Shown here piece after piece: positions 14,910 to 21,552 of a DNA stretch of 40,729 bases (positions are counted from its first letter, which is position 1; each line of letters begins with the position of its first letter). Both the position numbers and the translations under genes were made by a program. The stretch comes from CAZHFW01 sp964531675 (lineage in GTDB: Bacteria; Planctomycetota; Phycisphaerae; Phycisphaerales; UBA1924). Under the pieces are notes generated by a model. The model was not told where the DNA came from. It worked only from the letters and a program-made list of their open reading frames with translations, and did not search any database. The stretch lies in NCBI GenBank assembly GCA_964531675.1, contig CAZHFW010000033.1, positions 1 to 40,729 of the forward strand. Reading direction: 5' to 3'.

Positions 14910-15485
14910 TTACTTCTTGGAGGACTTCTTCTTGGCGCCCGGGATGCGTTCCTCGACGGCGACGGTGATGTGGCTCTGACGCTTGATGATCGGGTGGGCG
15001 CGACCGCGGTCCTTGGGCTGGAAGCGCTTGATCTGCGGGGCGTCGTCGATGCGGCTCTCGACGACGAAGAGCATGTCCTCGTCGGCGTTGAACTGCTGGG
15101 CGTCGGCGATGGCGGCGCGGAGGGCCTTCTTGACGTTGAGCGCGGCGCGCTTGGTCGTGAAGGTGAGCATGTTCTCAGCCTCCAGGACGTTTTTGCCGCG
15201 GATCAGGTCCACGAGAAGGTCGGCCTTGCGGGGCGAGCCGCGGTGGTACATCACGTAGCTGGTGAAGCGGGCGATGTCCTTGGGCTGAGCGCCGACGGCG
15301 TTGGCCAGACGGGCGATATCGGAGGCCTTGGCGCGGGGATGGTCGCGGCCTTCGAACCAGTTGTTGATGGCGCTGAGGGCGCGGGCGCCCTTGAGGCCAA
15401 CACGTTCGATGGATGCGGCCAGTTGCTCGGCGCTCACGCCGCGTTCCTGGGCCAGTTGCTTGAGTCGGTCGCCACGGAGTTTCAC
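14910..15485 (-). CDS. rplV: 50S ribosomal protein uL22 fused to an N-terminal HTH domain
   Basis: uL22 lines the peptide exit tunnel and binds all 23S domains. Residues about 74-180 are a normal uL22: SPRKADLLVDLIRGKNV, TTKRAALNVKKALRAAIADAQ, and RFQPKDRGRAHPIIKRQSHI. Residues 1-73 are foreign to the family and look like a Cro/C1 (XRE-type) helix-turn-helix: LKQLAQERGVSAEQLAASI, then SAINNWFEGRDHPRAKASD and IARLANAVGA, the typical recognition-helix and following-helix pattern. The GTG start at 15485 has AGGAG 7 nt upstream, which argues that the extra domain is translated. The internal ATG at residue 79 has no Shine-Dalgarno sequence. The domain might bind rRNA, or DNA as an autoregulator; both are inference. 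Confidence 0.95.
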   Translation of the reverse strand: MKLRGDRLKQLAQERGVSAEQLAASIERVGLKGARALSAINNWFEGRDHPRAKASDIARLANAVGAQPKDIARFTSYVMYHRGSPRKADLLVDLIRGKNVLEAENMLTFTTKRAALNVKKALRAAIADAQQFNADEDMLFVVESRIDDAPQIKRFQPKDRGRAHPIIKRQSHITVAVEERIPGAKKKSSKK

Positions 15486-15520
15486 GTTTGTGCTCCTGGA
15501 AAATCAGCAGGGGTCGGGAA

Positions 15521-15835
15521 TCAGCCCTTGGCAGGGGCGGCAGGGGCCGCGCCGCCGGAGCCTTCGATGCCTTCCTTCTTGTTGGTGTGCCCGCGGAAGG
15601 TGCGGGAGATCGAGAACTCGCCGAGCTTGTGCCCGACCATGTCCTCGGTCACGAAGACGTCGATGAAGGTCTTGCCGTTGTGGACCTTGAAGGACTGCCC
15701 GATGAACTCGGGAACGATCGTGCAGCGGCGGGCCCAGGTCTTGATGGGCTCACGATTGCGCGACGTCTTGGCCTTCTCCACCTTGCGGAAGAGCTTCTCG
15801 TCGACGTACGGACCTTTCTTGAGACTGCGACCCAT
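15521..15835 (-). CDS. rpsS: 30S ribosomal protein uS19
   Basis: 30S head protein that pairs with uS13 and contacts the A-site finger. It starts MGRSLKKGPYVDEKL and contains TWARRCTIVPEFIG, VHNGKTFIDVFVTEDMVGHKLGEF-type sequence (conserved VGHKLGEFSISRTFRGH). The 104 residues compare with 92 in E. coli. The extra residues are a C-terminal Gly/Ala/Pro tail (GSGGAAPAAPAKG), a recurring style in this operon. Confidence 0.97.
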   Translation of the reverse strand: MGRSLKKGPYVDEKLFRKVEKAKTSRNREPIKTWARRCTIVPEFIGQSFKVHNGKTFIDVFVTEDMVGHKLGEFSISRTFRGHTNKKEGIEGSGGAAPAAPAKG

Positions 15836-15889
15836 GTGTTCCTCGTTGTCCGGGGTGCCCGGGGATCAGATTCCGCTGGAGAGAGAGCC

Positions 15890-16747
15890 TTACTTCTTCA
15901 CGCCGTAACGCTTGCTGATGCGGCGGCGGACGATGAGCTTGGTCGAGTGCTTCTTCTTGTTGCGGGTATCGCCGCCCTTGGCCAGGACGCCGGTGGGACC
16001 GCAAGGCGGGCGATTGCCCTTGGATCGGCCCGAACCGCCGCCCAGGGGGTGGGCATGGTGGCTCTTGGCGATACCGCGGGTGATCGGACGGCGGCCCATG
16101 AGGCGGGACAGACCGGCCTTGCCCAGGATGCGGAGGCGGTGGTCGGGGTTGCCCGTCTGGCCGACGGTGGCGACGCACTCGAGCGGCACGCGGCGGATTT
16201 CGCCGGAGGGCAGCACGAGGGTGGCGTAATCGCCTTCCTTGTTGGACAGCTTGGCGAAGGTGCCCGCGGAGCGGCACATCTGAGCGCCGCGGCCCGGGAT
16301 GACCTCGACGCAGTGCACGTCAAGACCGGTCGGGATGTAGCGGAGCTGCATCGCGTTGCCCGGGATGGGCTCCACAGCGGCCTTGCGCGAGCAGACGATG
16401 GTCATGCCCGGGGTGAGGCCGGCGGGGGCGATGATGTAGCGCTTGACGCCGTCGGTGTACTGGATGAGGGCGATGTGGGAGGAGCGGTTGGGGTCGTACT
16501 CGACGCCAACGACCTTGCCCTCGATGCCTTCACGGTCCTTGCGCTTGAAGTCGACGAGGCGGTACATCTGCTTGACGCCGCCGCCGCGACCGCGCGAGGT
16601 GGTGATGCCCTGGTTGTTGCGCCCGCCCTTCTTGGGCTTGGGGACCATGAGCGAATGCTCGGGCGAGGTCTTGGTGACCTCGGCGTGCATGTTGACCGAG
16701 GCGTTGCGACGGCCTGCGCTGGTGGGCTTGTAAACGCGGACTGGCAT
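15890..16747 (-). CDS. rplB: 50S ribosomal protein uL2
   Basis: Largest core 50S protein, required for subunit joining and peptidyl transferase activity. The 285 residues (273 in E. coli) include the OB-fold half with GRNNQGITTSRGRGGGVKQ and the SH3-like half. The C-terminal loop that normally reads RGxAMNPVDHPHGGGEGR reads RGIAKSHHAHPLGGGSGR here. The key histidine before PxGGG is kept (H233), but N, D and the second H are replaced (S, A and L), so the usual bacterial uL2 signature is broken. The rest, including KKKHSTKLIVRRR, is normal. Frame and start (ATG 16747) are clear. Confidence 0.97.
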   Translation of the reverse strand: MPVRVYKPTSAGRRNASVNMHAEVTKTSPEHSLMVPKPKKGGRNNQGITTSRGRGGGVKQMYRLVDFKRKDREGIEGKVVGVEYDPNRSSHIALIQYTDGVKRYIIAPAGLTPGMTIVCSRKAAVEPIPGNAMQLRYIPTGLDVHCVEVIPGRGAQMCRSAGTFAKLSNKEGDYATLVLPSGEIRRVPLECVATVGQTGNPDHRLRILGKAGLSRLMGRRPITRGIAKSHHAHPLGGGSGRSKGNRPPCGPTGVLAKGGDTRNKKKHSTKLIVRRRISKRYGVKK

Positions 16748-16809
16748 GGGTGACGATCCCTTCCATCAGGCCGGTCCGGGTTCTCCCGGCGGCCTGTTCA
16801 GTGCTGCCG

Positions 16810-17094
16810 TTAGAACAACTCGATCTGGTCGTCAGCGTGGAGGCGGACGACCGCTTTCTTGGTGTCGGACTTCTCGACGATGCCCTTGGCGGTGCGGCGC
16901 GACTTGCCCTTGCGGACCTGGGTGTTCACGCTCTCGACGCGGACCTTGTAGAGCTCTTCGACGGCGCCCTTGATCTCATCCTTGTTGGCGCGGGCGTCAA
17001 CGAGGAAGGCGTAGCGCTTCTGCTCGTTCATCGCCCAGGTGCTCTTCTCGGAGAGGAGGGGCCGCTTGATGATTTGACCGGAGATCAGTTTCAT
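16810..17094 (-). CDS. rplW: 50S ribosomal protein uL23
   Basis: Tunnel-exit protein that docks trigger factor and SRP. The 94 residues match the family (100): IIKRPLLSEKSTWAMNEQKRYAF-type N-terminus (conserved RPLLSEKS), FLVDARANKDEIKGAVEELYKVRVESVNT (conserved NKDEIKGAVEELYKV) and a basic KGKSRRTAKG loop. Its ATG overlaps the rplD stop as ATGA, with GAGGTG 5 nt upstream, so the two are translationally coupled. Confidence 0.96.
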   Translation of the reverse strand: MKLISGQIIKRPLLSEKSTWAMNEQKRYAFLVDARANKDEIKGAVEELYKVRVESVNTQVRKGKSRRTAKGIVEKSDTKKAVVRLHADDQIELF

Positions 17095-17855
17095 CGGGTC
17101 ACCTCAGACTTCTTGGCGGCCTTCGGGGCCTTGGCGGCCTTGGGAGCCTTGGCCTTGGGGGCCGCGGGCGCGTCCTTGGAGGCGCCGAGCGGGTTGATCT
17201 TGGCGTCCTTGCTCACCTGCGAGGAGGGGCCGCTGAGCCACGCCTCGAGGTCCGCCTTGGAGATCACCACGAAGCGGTGATTGAGCATGTTGAACGCGGT
17301 GAGGTCGTCGGTGCGGGCGAGGGTGACGTCGTCCACGTTGCGTCCCGAGAGCAGGGTGTTCTGGGCCTGCGTCGCGTCGGACGGGACGATCACCAGCGCC
17401 GACTTGTCGACGTTGATGGCCTTGAGGAAGTCCTTGAACTCCTTGGTCTTGGGGGCCGAGAAGTTGATGGCATCGATGATGCGGACTTCGGCATCGCGGA
17501 GCTTGGCGAGCAGCGCGTTGCGGTTGGCCTTGCGGCGCATCTTCTTGGGCATGTCCAGGCGGAAATCCTCGCGGGTCCGCTTCTTGGAGTGGCCGTGACC
17601 GCCGCCGCGGAAGATGTTGACCTTGCGGTCGCCGTGGCGGGCGTTACCGGTGCCCTTCTGCTTGTAGAGCTTCTTGGTCGAACCTTCAACCAGGTGACGG
17701 TTGCGCGACCGGGCGGAGCCCTGGCGGAGATTGGAGTGGTAGCGGACGTACGCCTGCTTGATGAGCGAAGCGTTCACCTCGCCGCCAAGGGCGAGTTCGT
17801 CCACGGCGATCTTACCGACCGCCTGACCTTTCATATTGATGACGGGGACATCCAT
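17091..17855 (-). CDS. rplD: 50S ribosomal protein uL4
   Basis: Tunnel-constriction protein; in E. coli it also represses the S10 operon through its leader. Family landmarks are RQGSARSRNRHLVEGSTKKLYKQKGTGNARHG in pieces (conserved KQKGTGNARHGDR), IFRGGGHGHSKKR, and LVIVPSDATQAQNTLLSGRN. The 254 residues exceed the usual 201-220. The excess is a C-terminal Ala/Pro/Lys-rich stretch (KAPKAAKAPKAAKK) in the region extended in many lineages. GAGG lies 8 nt before the ATG. A 363-bp structured gap separates it from rplC. Confidence 0.96.
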   Translation of the reverse strand: MDVPVINMKGQAVGKIAVDELALGGEVNASLIKQAYVRYHSNLRQGSARSRNRHLVEGSTKKLYKQKGTGNARHGDRKVNIFRGGGHGHSKKRTREDFRLDMPKKMRRKANRNALLAKLRDAEVRIIDAINFSAPKTKEFKDFLKAINVDKSALVIVPSDATQAQNTLLSGRNVDDVTLARTDDLTAFNMLNHRFVVISKADLEAWLSGPSSQVSKDAKINPLGASKDAPAAPKAKAPKAAKAPKAAKKSEVTR

Positions 17856-18218
17856 CTGTCTTACCTCGTCCGACGCCTGCCCGGATCCACCCGATGGCTC
17901 GGGAGGGGGGCCGCTTCGCCTATCCGCCTCTCGCTCAGTTCCCGACGGCGCCTTGCGGCTGGTTCGGGACCGCCCGGGATGTCGGGCGGAGCGAGGCTCG
18001 GAATCGACTCGGCTGTCTCGTGGCGGCTCGAGAAGGTCTCCCGGGCGGCCACATTCCTTGTCTTTGTCCGGCGGTTTCTTCGGGGCACGTACCCCTCGGA
18101 CCCTCCGGACACACCTGGTTGTTCATCCAAACAGCCAGGCGTTTGTCTTACGACTGTTCTGAACCGACCTGAACCGACACCTCACGGAGTCGGGTCCAGA
18201 TCATTGACCACCTGTCGG
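17856..18218 (-). promoter_or_regulatory. Gene-free structured gap between rplC and rplD
   Basis: The 363 bp hold no credible gene. The clearest structure on the minus strand is at 18142-18111: ACGCCTGGCTGTT, loop TGGATG, AACAACCAGGTGT, a 13-bp stem with one G-U pair and one mismatch. A second small hairpin GGGG..CCCC lies at 18082-18095, and a direct repeat at 18159-18178. No T-run follows the main hairpin. Such a gap inside the S10 operon is unusual. It could be a regulatory RNA, for example a uL4- or uL3-responsive element, or hold a second promoter. This function is inferred only. Confidence 0.5.
18159..18178. repeat. Perfect 10-bp direct repeat
   Basis: CTGAACCGAC occurs twice back to back (18159-18168, 18169-18178), 40 nt past the rplC stop and beside the main hairpin of this gap. 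Read on the minus strand it is a doubled GTCGGTTCAG. Confidence 0.8.
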
Positions 18219-18905
18219 TTACTTTCCACCCGCGGCAGCGACCTTCTTGGCCTTGCTCTTGTAAAGGCGGACGGAAGGACGGACCAGGAGGGTTCCGGTG
18301 TTGGAGCCCGGGACGGGACCCTTCACCAGCAGAAGATTGTTGGCGGCGTCGATCTTGACGACGTCGAGGGACCGGACGGTGACGCGCTCGTCGCCCATGT
18401 GGCCGGCCATGCGCTTGCCCTTCTTGAGGCCGCCGCCGAAACCACGGTTGGAGCAGAGGGAGCCGATCGAGCCCGGGGAGCGGTGCTTACGTTCGGTGCC
18501 GTGCGACGCGTACTGGCCCTTGAAGTTGTGACGCTTCATGGTGCCCTGGAAGCCCTTGCCCTTAGACTGGCCGGTGACGTCGACGTACATGGTGCCCTGG
18601 AGGGCTTCGGCGGTGATCTGCTGGCCGATGGTGTACTTGGCCAGATCCTCGGCCTTCACGCGGAACTCGCGGTGGATGCGGAGGGGATCAGAGCCGGCCT
18701 TGGCGTCGTGGCCGATCTGCGGGATGGTGGAGTTGCGGGCCTTGATCTTGCCGTAGCCCACCTGGACAGCGTCGTAGCCATCCTTGTCCTTGGTGCGGAT
18801 CTGGGTGACGGTGCAGGGCCCGAGCTGGATGACGGTGACGGGGACGACGACGCCGGCGTCGTTGTAGACGCGGGTCATGCCGACTTTCTTTCCGACGAGC
18901 TGCAT
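18219..18905 (-). CDS. rplC: 50S ribosomal protein uL3
   Basis: Assembly-initiator protein reaching towards the peptidyl transferase centre. The 228 residues (209 in E. coli) contain the N-terminal LVGKKVGMTRVYNDAG, the extension loop TGQSKGKGFQGTMKRHNF and GPGS-like HRSPGSIGS, and KGKRMAGHMGDERVTV. The ATG at 18905 has AAGGA 5 nt upstream, preceded by a small CCCCATTTGGGG hairpin. It is the second gene of the operon, separated from rpsJ by a terminator-like hairpin. Confidence 0.97.
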   Translation of the reverse strand: MQLVGKKVGMTRVYNDAGVVVPVTVIQLGPCTVTQIRTKDKDGYDAVQVGYGKIKARNSTIPQIGHDAKAGSDPLRIHREFRVKAEDLAKYTIGQQITAEALQGTMYVDVTGQSKGKGFQGTMKRHNFKGQYASHGTERKHRSPGSIGSLCSNRGFGGGLKKGKRMAGHMGDERVTVRSLDVVKIDAANNLLLVKGPVPGSNTGTLLVRPSVRLYKSKAKKVAAAGGK

Positions 18906-19030
18906 AGCGGTCCTTGCCCCAAATGGGGACTTTTTCAGGGGTCATGCTCCACCGGTGCGGGACGAGCGAACCGGATGGCGGCGATGCAGAGGACCCGAAC
19001 AAGTCAGCCCGCGTGCCGGCGGGCGCGAAT

Positions 19031-19065
19031 CGAAAAAGGTCGGGAGCCTCTCGGCTTCCGACCTT
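19031..19065 (-). terminator. Terminator or attenuator directly after rpsJ
   Basis: On the minus strand AAGGTCGGAAGCC, loop GAGA, GGCTCCCGACCTT forms a 13-bp stem (one G-U pair) followed by TTT and CGATT, giving a run of five T. It starts only 4 nt past the rpsJ stop. It has the full form of an intrinsic terminator yet lies between the first and second genes of the operon. It may therefore work as an attenuator, or rplC may have its own promoter. Confidence 0.75.
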
Positions 19066-19069
19066 GAAC

Positions 19070-19378
<309 letters not shown>

Positions 19379-19761
19379 GCGCGTCCTCGGAAGCGGTTGC
19401 CCGCTTGGTCGATGCTGCTGCGCCCGGGAAACACTCGTTCCCGAAGCTCAGTTTCGGAGTTGTGCTCGAGAGTCGGAGGAGCAAACCGCGTGAAGGCGGC
19501 TGCACTTCGACACCAGAACCCACGCCGGAACCCGCACCGAACGCTCGGAGCGGGGTCGTAAGACTAGGCCCATTCCGGGCCGAGTCAATGTTCAGGATTT
19601 GCGAGGGGGGCTCGGGTCCAGGGCCGAATTTCCCGCGGACCCGAACCGATGGATAATCTGTGGTGGACCAAGGGGAGTCAAAGGATGGCTCGCCCCCCCA
19701 CGTTTGCCACGCCCATGCCGATCGCGGGCCTCAAGCCCGGATCCATTCGAGGGACTCACGG
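19379..19761. promoter_or_regulatory. Divergent regulatory region and rpsJ 5' leader
   Basis: 383 bp without a gene. The part transcribed leftwards (about 19554-19379) would be a 175-nt leader for rpsJ. It contains a hairpin AAGCGG-GCAA-CCGCTT (19391-19406) with a GNRA-type tetraloop just before the Shine-Dalgarno sequence, and smaller stems such as GGGAA..TTCCC and CCGAA..TTCGG. E. coli uses a long structured leader at this operon for uL4 feedback. Equivalence here is inference. The right part holds a TAATCT (19653-19658) that may serve the divergent gene. Confidence 0.55.
19561..19588 (-). promoter_or_regulatory. Probable promoter of the S10-spc-alpha operon
   Basis: On the minus strand TTGACT (19588-19583) and TAGTCT (19566-19561) are separated by 16 nt. 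The -35 is near consensus, and the -10 keeps the important T1, A2 and T6. It lies about 185 nt upstream of rpsJ. Confidence 0.6.
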
Positions 19762-21351
19762 ATGCGCTCCCCCACTGTCACCCGAACAAATCTCGCCCGT
19801 CTGCTTTCGGCTGGTTCACCCGGGACGCTCGGCCTTGTCAGGGCCGGGGTCCTGGCGGCAAGTTTGGCCTGCGCTGGGGCGATGGCGATGCCGGCATGGG
19901 GGCAGGAGGCGGCCAAGCCCGCGAGCAAGAGCAAGGCGAAGGCCGAGTCGGCCAAGCAGGAGGGCGCTCAGCCTGAAAACTCCAAGGCGAGCACGACGCC
20001 CGGCAAACCCGTGAACGCGGGGACGGCGCGCCTGGCGGAGGAGCCTCAGCGCATCGACGCGGTGGGACTGACGTTCTACCCGCTGGAAGACATGCGCACG
20101 GAGACGACGAGCATCGCGGGGCAGTCGTCGATCTCGCTCAAGCCTGCGGACGGATCGTGGGTGGTGAACGTGCTCACGCCGCGGACGAGCAGCCCGGGCA
20201 CGTCGATCGAGGACGTGTGCAACGAGGCGATCAAGCAGATCACCGCGGCGGCGGGCGCGGTGTTCCAGGATGGCAAGCTCCAGGGCTGGCGCGGCAAGAT
20301 CCTGGCGCAGGACTACAAGCTGAATGTGAACGGGATGCCCGCGGGGCGCTTCTATCTGGAGGTGCCGCAGGGAGAGAAGGATCCGGCGCTGGCGCGGGGA
20401 TACACGGTGTTCAAGGTCGGCAACGACCGGTTCACGATCTTCGACCTGACGACGACGGCGAAGGACTTTGACAAGGTCAAGGGCCAGTACGAGACGCTGG
20501 TGGGCACCGCTCGCTTCCAGGATCCGGGCGAGCTTGCGGCGGCGCGGGGCGCGGCGGTTTCGGCGGGGATCAAGCTTCTCGAGAAGTTCGATGAGCAGGC
20601 GCTGCGCGACCTGGTGACGGGAACGCCCGAACGCTGGGAGAGGCTGTATATCCCGGGCAAGACGGGGGCGGCGTCGGATGACACGGAAGTGGCGTATCGC
20701 AGGATCCGGGCGTGGCTCGGCAAGCGCGGCGAGGTGAACGCGGCGCGGAAGACCGATTCGCTGCGGGGCATCGAGGCGCAGGAAGGGATCCTGGTGCGGA
20801 TCGATGCGCGACAGGTTGTCAATGGGCGGGTGTACGACTCGCAGGGGATCTACTTCACGTCGTTTGACGGTGAGGAAGAGACCTGGACCTTGAGCAATAC
20901 GGTGCGCGACGGCAAGGACAAGTCGCTGGCGACGGAGACCGGGGCCAGGTCGGGCAAGAGCATGACGGTCTCGACGGTCGTCACGGGCGATCCGGGGCAG
21001 ACCATCAAGCCCGTGATCCAGGGGGACGGGTACATCTCGCGGGTGCAGTCGTTCCTGCTGCCTCAGCTGCTGGTGAAGGGCGGGATCCCGGCGGACTACG
21101 GGTTCTACGTGTATCAGTCGGACACGGGGAACATCAGGCTGCGGCGGGATGAGCTTTCACAGCCTTCGGATTCGCCCAACGTGTGGCGGATCTCGACGAA
21201 GCTGAAGGAAGAGGGCAAGCCGATGGTGTCGCTCTTCAACAAGAAGGGCGAGCTGGTGCGGACGGAGATGCCCGACGGCTCGCGCTGGGAGCCCACGACG
21301 CTGAATCAGCTCGTGAAGCTCTGGCGGGAGAAGAACCTGCCTCTGGACTGA
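19762..21351 (+). CDS. Secreted protein of unknown function
   Basis: I do not recognise this 529-residue protein. I start it at the ATG at 19762 (MRSPTVTRTNLARLL), which has GAGGGA 7 nt upstream. A GTG at 19660 would add 34 unlikely residues. The N-terminus is a long export signal: basic region, then hydrophobic GLVRAGVLAASLACAGAMAM, with a likely cleavage after PAWGQEA or nearby. A low-complexity Lys/Ala/Ser linker follows (about 48-75), then a mostly beta-like soluble body. No metal-binding or catalytic motif is evident. A conserved-looking C-terminus contains DYGFYVYQSDTGNIRLRRDE, followed by LFNKKGELVRTEMPDG. It is divergent from the ribosomal operon and is probably periplasmic. Confidence 0.8.
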   Translation: MRSPTVTRTNLARLLSAGSPGTLGLVRAGVLAASLACAGAMAMPAWGQEAAKPASKSKAKAESAKQEGAQPENSKASTTPGKPVNAGTARLAEEPQRIDAVGLTFYPLEDMRTETTSIAGQSSISLKPADGSWVVNVLTPRTSSPGTSIEDVCNEAIKQITAAAGAVFQDGKLQGWRGKILAQDYKLNVNGMPAGRFYLEVPQGEKDPALARGYTVFKVGNDRFTIFDLTTTAKDFDKVKGQYETLVGTARFQDPGELAAARGAAVSAGIKLLEKFDEQALRDLVTGTPERWERLYIPGKTGAASDDTEVAYRRIRAWLGKRGEVNAARKTDSLRGIEAQEGILVRIDARQVVNGRVYDSQGIYFTSFDGEEETWTLSNTVRDGKDKSLATETGARSGKSMTVSTVVTGDPGQTIKPVIQGDGYISRVQSFLLPQLLVKGGIPADYGFYVYQSDTGNIRLRRDELSQPSDSPNVWRISTKLKEEGKPMVSLFNKKGELVRTEMPDGSRWEPTTLNQLVKLWREKNLPLD

Positions 21352-21552
21352 TGGGCCGGGGGTGTTCCCGGAGGCCTGAAAACACAGGTGCATGGGGTTG
21401 ATGGGGCACCGGGGGCGGTGCGGGGCGTCGCACGCAGACCGGGAAACGGGTAGTCTGTCCGACCGGTGCCGGGCGTTCTGTCCGGCGTCCAAGATCTGGC
21501 AAGAGCTCAGCTTGCGGTGTGGGGCCGGGCTGGCGAATCTGGGAGCACATTC

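Noticed and set aside
17861..18130. Possible 89-residue minus-strand gene in the rplC-rplD gap, ending 5 nt before rplD
   Set aside because: The strand and tight spacing to rplD are attractive, but the start lies in the loop of the hairpin, there is no Shine-Dalgarno sequence, and the product is Arg/Pro/Ser-rich without domain features. It would need conservation in relatives to be reconsidered.
17277..19067. 596-residue plus-strand frame antisense to rplD and rplC
   Set aside because: It runs across two conserved genes and their gap, with composition typical of a shadow frame and no Shine-Dalgarno sequence.
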